From the NCBI GenBank assembly GCA_015143295.1, contig CM026564.1, forward strand, positions 10,466,416 through 10,530,415: a DNA stretch of 64,000 nucleotides, given 5' to 3'. Source of the stretch: Tetracentron sinense (Eukaryota; Streptophyta; Magnoliopsida; Trochodendrales; Trochodendraceae). The translations under genes were made by a program, and so were the position numbers. The notes beneath the pieces were generated by a model. The model was not told the origin of the DNA. It saw only the letters and a list, made by a program, of their open reading frames with translations, and made no database searches. Below are positions 61,801 through 64,000 of this stretch, one piece after another (position 1 is the stretch's first letter; every line of letters begins with the position of its first letter).

Positions 61801-62316
61801 ACAATGCTAAGGTGCCACGCTGCAACTGTGTCTCAGTGAGCACCTAACCAAACCATGATGCAGGCTCTAAGCGTCCTGGCTAGGCGAAGCAATCAATTAG
61901 GCATCGCCTAGGCAGCTTTTTGACTACACTGCTTTTATCGAAAGATGGTGCATTTGGTGTGTCACTTAGAATTGGGCAATTGGGCAATTGGGCACTGTGA
62001 AAGGTAAAATGGTTAGTGGAGGAAATCACAAAATATGTAAGATGCCAAATAGCAAAATAGGTGAAGTCTGTGATTGTTGATACCACAGATTTCGGGTTTA
62101 AAATCAGGAGTAACCCCTTAACTCAGTAACCATTAAACCTCTTGCCAACCCAACAAAGTAGTGACTAGAATAAAACCTGTCAATAGCATCTTTAATCGGA
62201 ACTTGAATGATATCTTCATTGATTGATTTGGTACACTGCATTAAATAAAAGCGAGCAGCTGTCTTCTGCTTGCTTAGCGAGTAGACAACATGGCTTTCCA
62301 AAACAATAAGATCTGC
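17168..62316 (-). CDS. host gene, eight traced exons, protein with C-terminal dsRNA-binding-like domain
   Basis: I assembled this from splice sites and codon phase. The exons, in order, are 62316-62177 (5' edge uncertain), 42623-42513, 41758-41353, 25309-24944, 24490-24421, 18935-18757, 17856-17790 and 17337-17168. All seven junctions keep the reading frame and none of the exons has an internal stop. The predicted product (at least 500 residues) has a low-complexity middle with an internal repeat, a basic KRKR stretch that may be a nuclear signal, and a C-terminus with the alpha-beta-beta-beta-alpha pattern of a double-stranded-RNA-binding domain. I do not recognise a named gene. The N-terminus is missing or beyond the window. 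Introns measure about 19.6, 0.75, 16.0, 0.45, 5.5, 0.9 and 0.45 kb. Confidence 0.7.
17790..17856 (-). CDS. host gene exon 7
   Basis: It is 67 nt with acceptor TTGTTTAGCAG and donor ATG-GTAAGATC. It encodes ELDDTCYENNWILPRYNV, the first helix and first strand of the dsRNA-binding-like domain. Both phases fit the neighbouring exons. A decayed duplicate of this exon lies just upstream in the gene direction, at about 17913-17973. Confidence 0.75.
17913..17973 (-). pseudogene. decayed duplicate of host exon 7
   Basis: The plus-strand text TTTGTAATATCCAATAGTTC mirrors TTGGTAATATCCAATTGTTC of the real exon, about 102 bp away. The copy keeps an AG acceptor but has a TAA stop in the exon frame and no good donor. 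A shared flanking phrase (TTGTACAACA) shows that the duplicated unit includes intron sequence. It is presumably skipped in splicing. Confidence 0.65.
18757..18935 (-). CDS. host gene exon 6
   Basis: It is 179 nt with acceptor CTCTTATAG. It encodes AEDELVLKIIIEGCNDACSR and, near its end, KRKRLSEAILNLRNPCQ. The KRKR stretch may be a nuclear localisation signal. The exon ends CAG and is followed by GCAAGT, a GC-type donor instead of GT. The next exon continues in frame, which supports use of this GC-AG intron. Confidence 0.75.
20043..20476. mobile_element. hAT MITE, AAATTTCG family, with perfect 8-bp target duplication
   Basis: The ends are CAAGGTTTTAAATTTC and GAAATTTCAAACCTTG, inverted copies. 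CTTCCAAC flanks both sides (20035-20042 and 20477-20484). Subterminal regions are packed with GAAATTTCGG-type words around an AT-rich centre. Length is 434 bp with no coding capacity. The 8-bp duplication and the CA..TG ends point to the hAT superfamily. Confidence 0.85.
22095..23985. mobile_element. older repeat interrupted by a hAT element
   Basis: The two outer pieces (22095-22322 and 23734-23985) both carry phrases such as AAAATTTGC, TGGAAAGT and TTTCTCAAG in inverted relation, and start and end with GGGCC or GGACCC words. They look like the halves of one MITE split by the 22331-23725 insertion. The boundaries are approximate. Confidence 0.4.
22331..23725. mobile_element. 1.4-kb non-autonomous hAT element, GACTCG family
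   Basis: TGTTGAAG lies directly on both sides (22323-22330 and 23726-23733), a perfect 8-bp duplication. The left end is CATGGTTACTCGGCC and the right end is GGGTTTTAAAACATTG. Both subterminal regions carry iterated GACTCG/CGAGTC words. The interior has a (CT)n tract near 22850 and a GC-richer stretch at 22560-22800 that resembles a 5' leader. No transposase is visible. Confidence 0.8.
24421..24490 (-). CDS. host gene exon 5
   Basis: It is 70 nt with acceptor TTTCTTTGCAG and donor AGTG-GTTTGATT. It encodes TRQQRDTEDEIARCDKNLQT, probably a continuation of the helix begun in exon 4. Entry phase is 0 and exit phase is 1, both matching its neighbours. Confidence 0.75.
24598..24645. repeat. (GGCAAT)n hexanucleotide microsatellite
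   Basis: About seven copies of GGCAAT, one with a single change. It lies in an intron of the host gene. Confidence 0.85.
24944..25309 (-). CDS. host gene exon 4, with internal repeat
   Basis: It is 366 nt, phase 0 to 0, with donor TTG-GTATGTAC. Two tandem units of about 37 residues share KPCSNE, GGNDSC, IGSS and PTGDL. The exon ends with ASKGNELLQTAMRVLLEKRD, a predicted helix. Another truncated copy of the unit's beginning, with its own acceptor, lies just upstream (25388-25442), so the exon grew by duplication. Confidence 0.75.
25286..25442 (-). repeat. duplicated splice-acceptor region upstream of exon 4
   Basis: The plus-strand phrases CATACCCATTGAAGGCTTTC (near 25313) and CATACCCATCGAAGGCTTTC (near 25416) are about 102 bp apart. 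Each includes the acceptor and first codons of exon 4. The outer copy changes CAG to TAG at its acceptor and then runs into non-coding AT-rich sequence. Confidence 0.7.
25540..25690. repeat. SINE-like dispersed repeat, copy 1
   Basis: An ATC trinucleotide run is followed by GCCTCATCCCAAGTATTCGG and then CGTTCTATTGAAAGTCATAA. The same order of words occurs at 42895-43035. Similar phrases (catcatcat, then a TTATCCCAA..GGGGTCGGC type word) are known in widespread plant repeats, possibly SINEs. Ends and target duplications were not resolved. Confidence 0.4.
26780..28765 (+). pseudogene. L1-type LINE remnant 1 (reverse transcriptase and C-terminus)
   Basis: Several short frames together show plant L1 RT landmarks: SLVSSVYKIL, a SPQQGVFVGGRQILDE block, then SFSILINGSQVGF. 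The catalytic F-A-D-D position (27278-27289) reads F-A-N-K, so two catalytic residues are lost. A longer open stretch (27973-28422) covers the region before and into the zf-RVT domain, with VWCPKLRWDLNDWE. The zinc-binding HLFLHCP word follows near 28530. It has many stops and shifts and is antisense to the host gene. Confidence 0.75.
29706..30870 (-). pseudogene. L1-type LINE remnant 2, 5'-truncated, with poly(A) and TSD
   Basis: On the minus strand it encodes RFKIGNGYKTLFWKDLW (30729-30484), then a zinc-binding CYLC...HLTLHC word (about 30236-30180), then a MWKERNCHTF word. It ends in a poly(A) tail (T run at 29706-29715 on the plus strand). GAATCACG (29698-29705) and GAAACACG (30871-30878) look like a target duplication with one mismatch. 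It is a typical 5'-truncated LINE copy and is in sense with the host gene. Confidence 0.75.
30961..31055. repeat. GGT/GTG-rich microsatellite
   Basis: Interrupted GGTGGT and GTGGTG runs, about 95 bp. It lies directly after the LINE insertion, in the older repeat that received it. Confidence 0.8.
31755..31880. mobile_element. short MITE, GTTGTCAA family
   Basis: The left part carries ATTGTCAACC and the right end is GCCTTGACAACACTG, approximate inverted copies around a (TA)n core. GTCGCCTAGACGCC near the right end matches the words of the 38250 and 61468 elements. Confidence 0.45.
31940..32566. mobile_element. ATATCG-word MITE fragments
   Basis: This region has many GATATCG/CGATATC words and two end-like sequences, TTTTTTGAACCATTG (to about 32008) and GGATATTTCAAACCATG (to about 32568). 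It probably holds parts of two elements of the 36444 family. Left ends and target duplications were not found. Confidence 0.45.
33083..33590 (+). repeat. 245-bp tandem duplication in LINE ORF1-like region
   Basis: Both copies carry ACTATGTATTGGTAACAGTG and GAGAATGTTAGGGCTC. The first copy is open (33056-33322); the second has a 30-bp insertion and stops. Confidence 0.8.
34067..35448 (+). repeat. 680-bp tandem duplication in LINE endonuclease region
   Basis: Copy 1 is 34067-34745 and copy 2 is 34771-35448, joined by a 25-bp linker. The copies differ by scattered substitutions and single-base indels, and share the same defects (for example a premature TAG before the LDNR-like end). The duplication is therefore younger than the inactivation of this LINE. 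Confidence 0.9.
35898..36409. mobile_element. hAT MITE, GAGCTCGGCT family, with perfect 8-bp target duplication
   Basis: The ends are TAGGGGTGTATCC and GAATACACCCCTA. ATTATTGG flanks both sides (35890-35897 and 36410-36417). Subterminal regions are rich in GAGCTCGGCTCGA-type words around a (TA)-rich core with ATATAT runs. Length is 512 bp. It lies inside LINE remnant 3. Related copies are at 9698, 13321 and 46451. Confidence 0.88.
36444..37886. mobile_element. 1.44-kb non-autonomous hAT element, GATATCGG family
   Basis: The ends are CAAGGTTCGAAATATCG and CGACATTTAGAACCTTG. GGTGGAGG flanks both sides exactly (36436-36443 and 37887-37894). The left subterminal region (36455-36690) carries a dense array of GATATCGG-type words. 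The interior has a purine-rich leader-like stretch, a GC-rich block with an ATGGAGGTCGCC start context near 36900, and four degenerate units of about 110 bp at 37230-37590. No transposase is visible. Confidence 0.85.
37230..37590. repeat. four degenerate tandem units of about 110 bp
   Basis: Each unit has CCCTTTAAC..TGGTTAAGATTCACT then a GTTAAAGCAT word followed by an A-rich stretch. They lie inside the 36444-37886 hAT element. Confidence 0.75.
38250..38899. mobile_element. hAT-like MITE, GCCTAGGCG family
   Basis: The left end is CATGGTTGTCAAAGCG and the right end is CCTTTAACAACTATG. GTGTAGAA (38242-38249) and ATGTAGAA (38900-38907) form an 8-bp target duplication with one mismatch. GGCGTC and GCCTAGGC-type words fill both ends around an AT-rich core. 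Length is 650 bp. Relatives lie at 31755 and 61468. It interrupts LINE remnant 3. Confidence 0.75.
40087..40430. repeat. tandem duplication of about 190 bp, second copy with a deletion
   Basis: Both copies contain ATATATAAGCCCCTTCATAG, CTGTCCCCTAATTTGTCTTA and TAATGTTTCCTTATAAGTGC. The second copy lacks the middle part with TGTAATCATG and CCGCGG. Confidence 0.85.
41353..41758 (-). CDS. host gene exon 3
   Basis: It is 406 nt with acceptor TTCTCCACAG and donor GAG-GTATCTCT. It encodes a hydrophilic Ser/Glu/Asp-rich segment that begins ELFSNKLQVLREVPGD and ends SAPQSGIKVE. Entry phase is 2 and exit phase is 0. It has no recognisable domain and is probably a disordered linker. Confidence 0.7.
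42513..42623 (-). CDS. host gene exon 2
   Basis: It is 111 nt with acceptor ATTTCTGAAG and donor CGAG-GTAACA. It encodes LQGPLVTKSFSNWMVTSVVE then YFDVLPYAGIVSDWLSR, hydrophobic and likely folded. Its phase fits both exon 3 and the 62177 donor. Confidence 0.7.
42895..43035. repeat. SINE-like dispersed repeat, copy 2
   Basis: TCATCATCATACATGCCTTA, then ATATTCGGAGTCGGCAACAC, then CGTTCTATTAAAAGTCATGA repeat the order seen at 25540-25690. Confidence 0.4.
43780..45000 (+). mobile_element. promoter-bearing element, copy A, 3' truncated, split by a MITE
   Basis: A pyrimidine-rich stretch, a TATA box (CACCTATAAAAGGGAG near 43929) and a leader with CTATTGGACTCATCACCACC are shared with copy B at 48450-49260. 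A CCCCCA microsatellite lies at 44038-44088. Both copies then share a CAGCAGCCTTCCTCCTAT type phrase. Here that phrase is interrupted by the 44286-44647 MITE and resumes at CTACAACACAACAAGAAGTG. Overlapping Pro/His-rich reading frames are a product of the microsatellite. Confidence 0.5.
44286..44647. mobile_element. hAT-like MITE, AATCTCG family
   Basis: The ends are CAGTGTTACAAATCTC and GAGATTTGTAACCATG. The uninterrupted copy B shows the insertion point. CTCCTATC (44278-44285) and CTCCTACA (44648-44655) are the target duplication, partly diverged. Length is 362 bp and ATCTCG words are iterated. Confidence 0.75.
45716..46266. mobile_element. MITE, TATCCGAATTCG family
   Basis: The left end TTGGAGCTGTAAATG and right end CATTAACACCTCTAA are approximate inverted copies of a GGTGTTAATG-type TIR. 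Subterminal words are TATCCGAAT and GGATATTTGAAT. The target duplication is unclear. Confidence 0.5.
46451..47133. mobile_element. hAT MITE, GAGCTCGGCT family, diverged ends
   Basis: It begins near TAGGGCTGAACTCAAGCC and ends CAAATACACCCCCA, degenerate versions of the 35898 TIRs. It has many GCTCGACTC and GAGCTCGATC words and an AT-rich core. It is longer (about 680 bp) than the other copies. No exact target duplication was found. Confidence 0.6.
47561..49500 (+). mobile_element. promoter-bearing element, copy B, split by a gypsy fragment
   Basis: It begins CAATGTTTTAAACCATG, like the right end of the 22331 element, followed by iterated CGATACTTATCGAATGAGTC words. After the gypsy fragment comes the stretch shared with copy A, with a TATA box (GCCTATAAAAAGGGG near 48552). 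CCGAAACTGATATGTATCAG-type words return near 49200-49480. The right end is not clear. No transposase is visible. Confidence 0.5.
47785..48462 (+). pseudogene. Ty3/gypsy pol fragment (protease end to RT start)
   Basis: Segments in shifting frames read DFFLLTLGGCEAVHLDQ (the stretch after the protease), then VHPYRYPFFPKKNEIARLVK and EMLDIGTIRP (the start of RT), then LLVRKQDGSWHMCVDFQALN (RT domain A, with VDF in place of the usual VDY). It is cut off directly after, so no RNase H or integrase is present. No LTR is attached. Confidence 0.8.
49510..49948. other. older repeat, left flank of the gypsy element
   Basis: A short (CT)n run near 49519 is followed by AT-rich sequence with repeated GGGGTTTAACCCAGATTTTT and CTCAAACCTAGGCTGC style phrases. 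Similar phrases (AACCCATAATTTTTGAGCTG) continue at 59791, so the insertion split one repeat. Confidence 0.35.
50095..50900 (+). repeat. 363-bp tandem repeat in the LTR, about 2.2 copies
   Basis: Units share GAAAATCGTACAGTAAGTGTCA, CGCAAGACC, GGATTCTAATAGAAATC, ACAGCGTGC, GTCTGTCGTTTCG and TTTTGCAGTTTTCT in the same order. Starts are near 50097, 50461 and 50823. The same array is in the 3' LTR at about 56030-56720. Confidence 0.8.
51550..51646. repeat. cluster of GACGATCGATCGTC-type palindromes
   Basis: Four copies (GCGATCGATCACC, GACGATCGATCGTC, GCGATCGATCGTCC, CAATCGATCGTCAG) lie within 97 bp, about 510 bp downstream of the TATA box. The 3' LTR has the matching cluster at about 57412-57500. 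Confidence 0.8.
52590..52830 (+). repeat. 70-bp tandem repeat in the LTR (four to five copies)
   Basis: Units contain TCTTTGGCGAGGTGCGTGAC, TGATCGTCGGGAGTGG and a GTCCAT or TTACCCAGA word. The matching array in the 3' LTR is at about 58440-58680. Upstream, a shorter repeat based on TTCCTGACAGAG lies at 52430-52550. Confidence 0.8.
53799..53810 (+). promoter_or_regulatory. primer-binding site (initiator tRNA-Met type)
   Basis: TGGTATCAGAGC lies two bases after the end of the 5' LTR. It is the classic complement to the 3' end of plant initiator tRNA-Met. Confidence 0.9.
54070..54441 (+). pseudogene. shortened, broken second gag copy
   Basis: Its start (TGIFETIIALAKLMQLR, then a TAA stop) matches the N-terminus of the intact gag below. 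After a stretch of charged sequence it ends in a zinc-knuckle remnant, CFKCGQPRHKKEHYP, in which the last Cys of C-C-H-C is Tyr. The whole central gag domain is missing. It looks like a duplicate that lost its middle. Confidence 0.65.
54654..55616 (+). CDS. gag: Gag polyprotein, intact, without Pol
   Basis: It has 320 residues starting MPPRRAPRNT; an upstream non-ATG extension is unlikely. Residues about 50-215 form the Retrotrans_gag capsid domain (FSGANDPLVAENWIRELEKI, then AEHWWTTVER). A zinc knuckle is intact at C264, C267, H272 and C277 (CYQCSKSGHIKKDC). After it comes the GHVFAI word that usually precedes protease, and then the protein stops with an Arg-rich tail (VARRRRRQERKN). The protease DSGA motif never appears. 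An open frame of this length in a mutated element suggests selection or youth. Confidence 0.85.
   Translation: MPPRRAPRNTLARAFEAITALAKLIQRQQSGNRVPINPKQEQGNSSRLEKFRKLRPNSFSGANDPLVAENWIRELEKIFQAMACPKEVKPELAIFMLAGEAEHWWTTVERTIPEIQKHISRVKFIEVFYEKYFSISLRKTKEIEFLQLTQGNMSVSEYEQKFNQLSRFATRFVEDEQWRVNKFEDGLKPAIKGKLAVQRFASLSEILDRALRIKKVHRDILEDYTKKRTCENFCRENALEELKASNFEHGDQDLRIEENKARVCYQCSKSGHIKKDCPTLKQQLIAGEKGHVFAIIHEDIQQSDDPHVVARRRRRQERKN
55617..55938 (+). other. non-coding stretch between gag and the polypurine tract
   Basis: About 320 bp, AT-rich. A short open stretch (55729-55956) shows no recognisable motif. There is no trace of RT or integrase. Confidence 0.5.
55939..55951 (+). promoter_or_regulatory. 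polypurine tract
   Basis: AAAGAGGGGAGAT directly precedes the 3' LTR start TGTAATATAATAAAATT. It would prime plus-strand DNA synthesis. Confidence 0.8.
55952..59785 (+). repeat. 3' LTR of the gag-only element (3.83 kb)
   Basis: It ends GGGGCATCACA. Compared with the 5' LTR it lacks about 18 bp after the initial TGTA and about 130 bp between two AGTGGG words. It has an extra segment of about 130 bp near 59505-59630. Its TATA box reads CTAAATAAAG (56882-56891). Many scattered substitutions separate the two LTRs, so the insertion is not very recent. Confidence 0.85.
59791..60760. mobile_element. older LTR-like remnant that received the gag-only element
   Basis: Phrases such as GGTGCCTAGCACCTTCCCTT near 60540 and GGCAGTGATCGAAATCC near 60717 resemble the ends of Tat/Ogre-type gypsy LTRs. 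An (AAAAT)n run lies at 60143-60166. No ORF was seen. The class assignment is weak. Confidence 0.3.
60761..61467. other. unassigned intronic DNA
   Basis: No recognised element ends. An open stretch on the minus strand (61236-61466) has no known motif and is probably chance. Confidence 0.35.
61468..61930. mobile_element. MITE, GCCTAGGCG family
   Basis: The left part GTTGTTGACACAATGCCTAGG and right end GCCTAGGCAGCTTTTTGACTACACTG are inverted relatives of the 38250 element's ends. The core is AT-rich. The left edge and target duplication are uncertain. Confidence 0.5.
62177..62316 (-). CDS. host gene exon 1 of those traced (5' edge uncertain)
   Basis: The donor is GACAG-GTTTTATT at 62177, leaving phase 2, which is what exon 2 needs. 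It encodes ADLIVLESHVVYSLSKQKTA then ARFYLMQCTKSINEDIIQVP, hydrophobic-polar in a way typical of helices. An AG acceptor at 62317-62318 would give the limit listed. The frame stays open further up to 62451, so the exon may be longer or may include the start codon. Confidence 0.5.
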
Positions 62317-62636
62317 CTGATTAATGCCTGTTCCAAATACACAAATCATATCCCGGAATAAGCAACTCCCCTCCAAGGAGGAAAAATAGAACATATATGA
62401 GCACAAGCTTTCCGATCTAAGATTGCTGGGTACAAGCCTCATAAAGCCCAAGGATAAAAGGAACAGGATTAAGACTACAAAATTTCCAAGATAAATGGCA
62501 TGATAAGAATACAGGAATCATATCCACCGTAATAAAACCCTGAGAATTTTTTTAGTTTATTGTTCCATATTAAGTAGATGTCCTTGGGACCAGGGCTATG
62601 CCATTAATTTTATGTCAGTTATATTATATGTAAATA

Positions 62637-62679
<43 letters not shown>

Positions 62680-64000
62680 TGAAAAATCTTAACTAGGAGA
62701 CTTTAGTAAGTAAATCAGATTAAGGTCAAAAATCCAATATCAATTTAATATATACATCGTATTTTGTTCTTCCTTCCACTTTACGTTAAAAACAATAGTT
62801 ATATGTTTTGCCAGTAAGCATGGTTCTTATGTTTCATGGTTTGCAACTCGCGGCTTCTGAAAGAACCCAGTTCATTTTTTTTCCTGATCGGTAAAGAACC
62901 CAATTCACTAGGGGTAGGCTTCTAAATTATTATTTTTGGCTCTCAATGATTCGTTGTTTAGTTTACTTCATATTGCTATGGTATTGTTTTGCAATTTACC
63001 TAATGGGGTGTTAAACTTGTATACCTGAAAGATTCAAAAAATCTATTAGAATTTCTTAGTAGAGAAGATAAATAATATTAGTTAATAGTATAATTTTTTG
63101 GGTAAAATACTTCAATCTAGTCAAATACTTCTTTTTATCCATAAAGCAAGACTCTACATATATTATATTATATAATAAAAGAGAGAACAAAAACACAAAC
63201 TAACAAATAAGCAGAAGGGATCACAAGAAAATGTACCCAACCATAGTACCAAAGTTCTTTGATGTTTTCAAAAAATTACAAATAATTCATGACTTTTTCA
63301 TCAAACGATTTGATCACGAAGTATTCACGACTTATTTTTAAAAAATAGGAGTTTTTCAAAAAGTCACACATGTCCCGTATTAACTCGAATTATTCACGAA
63401 TTTTTGAAAAATTCATAAGTAACTAATATATGAAATATATTTGTCTATAATTTCTCATAATTAGTAACTTGTTTGTTTATTTTTTCATATCTTACCCGGC
63501 ATTTTTTTCGAATTTTGACGATTTTTTTCCTTGATTAAAAATTCCCAAATTCCGATTTTGTGATTATGAACCCAGCAGCTAAAACAAAGAAAGGGCAAAT
63601 AAAAGAAAACAAAAACCAGAGAGTAGACAAAAACCAAAAGGGCTAGTCAAATATTTAATATACCGCAATTTTTTTATTCGACTAGCAATTGTAGTCTTAG
63701 CATTTGACCACTATGATCTTTCATGACTTGACCGCTTTAATTGACCTATGAAATCAATAAAAATAGAATTAGTGCTGGAGTTTTTAGAAATTAGTGTTAA
63801 TTTTTAACATGCTTCCTTTAGAAAGTTGTATTTGTATAATGTAAAAGTAGACCTGCATATTTCCCAAAAATTACCCTCATTTTTCAACTTAAAAGGAACC
63901 TTAGTAAAAACAATTTTCCTCCTAATCCTAACCCATCTTCGTTTTATTTATTCATCGAAACAACAAATTTGACTACAATACTCCCATTAAATTAACTATG
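62317..64000. other. AT-rich sequence upstream of the traced exons
   Basis: A (TA)n microsatellite lies at 62639-62675. A stretch at 63240-63560 has iterated ATTCACGAA words with A/T-rich inverted phrases and may be another MITE. No further exon was identified. Confidence 0.4.

Larger units (their letters stand above)
42624..62176 (-). other. host intron (19.6 kb) containing a complete retrotransposon
   Basis: It holds a SINE-like repeat, two copies of a promoter-bearing element, three MITEs, a gypsy pol fragment, the 9.8-kb gag-only gypsy element and an older LTR-like remnant. The intron is inferred from an AG-GTTTTA donor at 62177 and exon 2's acceptor; a missed exon inside it cannot be excluded. 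Bases 45000-45700 show nothing recognisable. Confidence 0.5.

Overview
This is TE-rich nuclear DNA from a flowering plant. It carries Ty1/copia and Ty3/gypsy LTR retrotransposons, L1-type LINEs and many hAT-type MITEs. It also contains a spliced host gene whose exons lie on the minus strand and whose introns have been swollen by insertions. I saw no bacterial-type operons, no rRNA or tRNA genes and no CRISPR. The species cannot be named from the sequence; a woody angiosperm with a large genome would fit.

Layout. Bases 1-9640 are a mosaic of retrotransposon pieces. They comprise a truncated gypsy-type LTR ending at 2277, the 3' end and LTR of a copia element (2278-4143), poorly classified minus-strand remnants (4144-5721), a minus-strand copia LTR split by an insertion (5722-8523), and a gag-protease stub joined head-on to that LTR (about 8508-9440). 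Bases 9698-10210 are a hAT MITE. Bases 10339-12417 are a complete solo LTR with a perfect CGCTT target duplication. Bases 12423-17167 hold MITE remnants and otherwise unassigned DNA.

Host gene (17168 to at least 62316, minus strand). I traced eight exons by splice signals and reading-frame phase. Seven of them (42623 down to 17168) join without a phase error into a conserved-looking protein that ends in a double-stranded-RNA-binding-like domain. The eighth, at 62177-62316, has a matching phase but an uncertain 5' edge. Two introns are very large (about 16.0 and 19.6 kb). The 16-kb intron holds three LINE remnants, the largest of which is itself pierced by hAT MITEs with exact 8-bp target duplications. 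The 19.6-kb intron holds further MITEs, a gypsy pol fragment and a complete 9.8-kb gypsy element (49954-59785) with target duplication GGATT. That element encodes only Gag and has LTRs (3.84 kb) longer than its internal region (2.16 kb).

Main themes. (1) A gag-only LTR retrotransposon with giant LTRs. (2) A set of hAT-like MITE families sharing a CA-N-K-GTT terminus, each with its own iterated subterminal word. (3) Clusters of CpG-rich palindromes in several unrelated LTR families, usually just upstream of the TATA box. (4) A host gene that keeps its frame across tens of kilobases of nested insertions, with one GC-AG intron and one decayed duplicate exon. Coordinates were counted by eye and may be off by a base or two.
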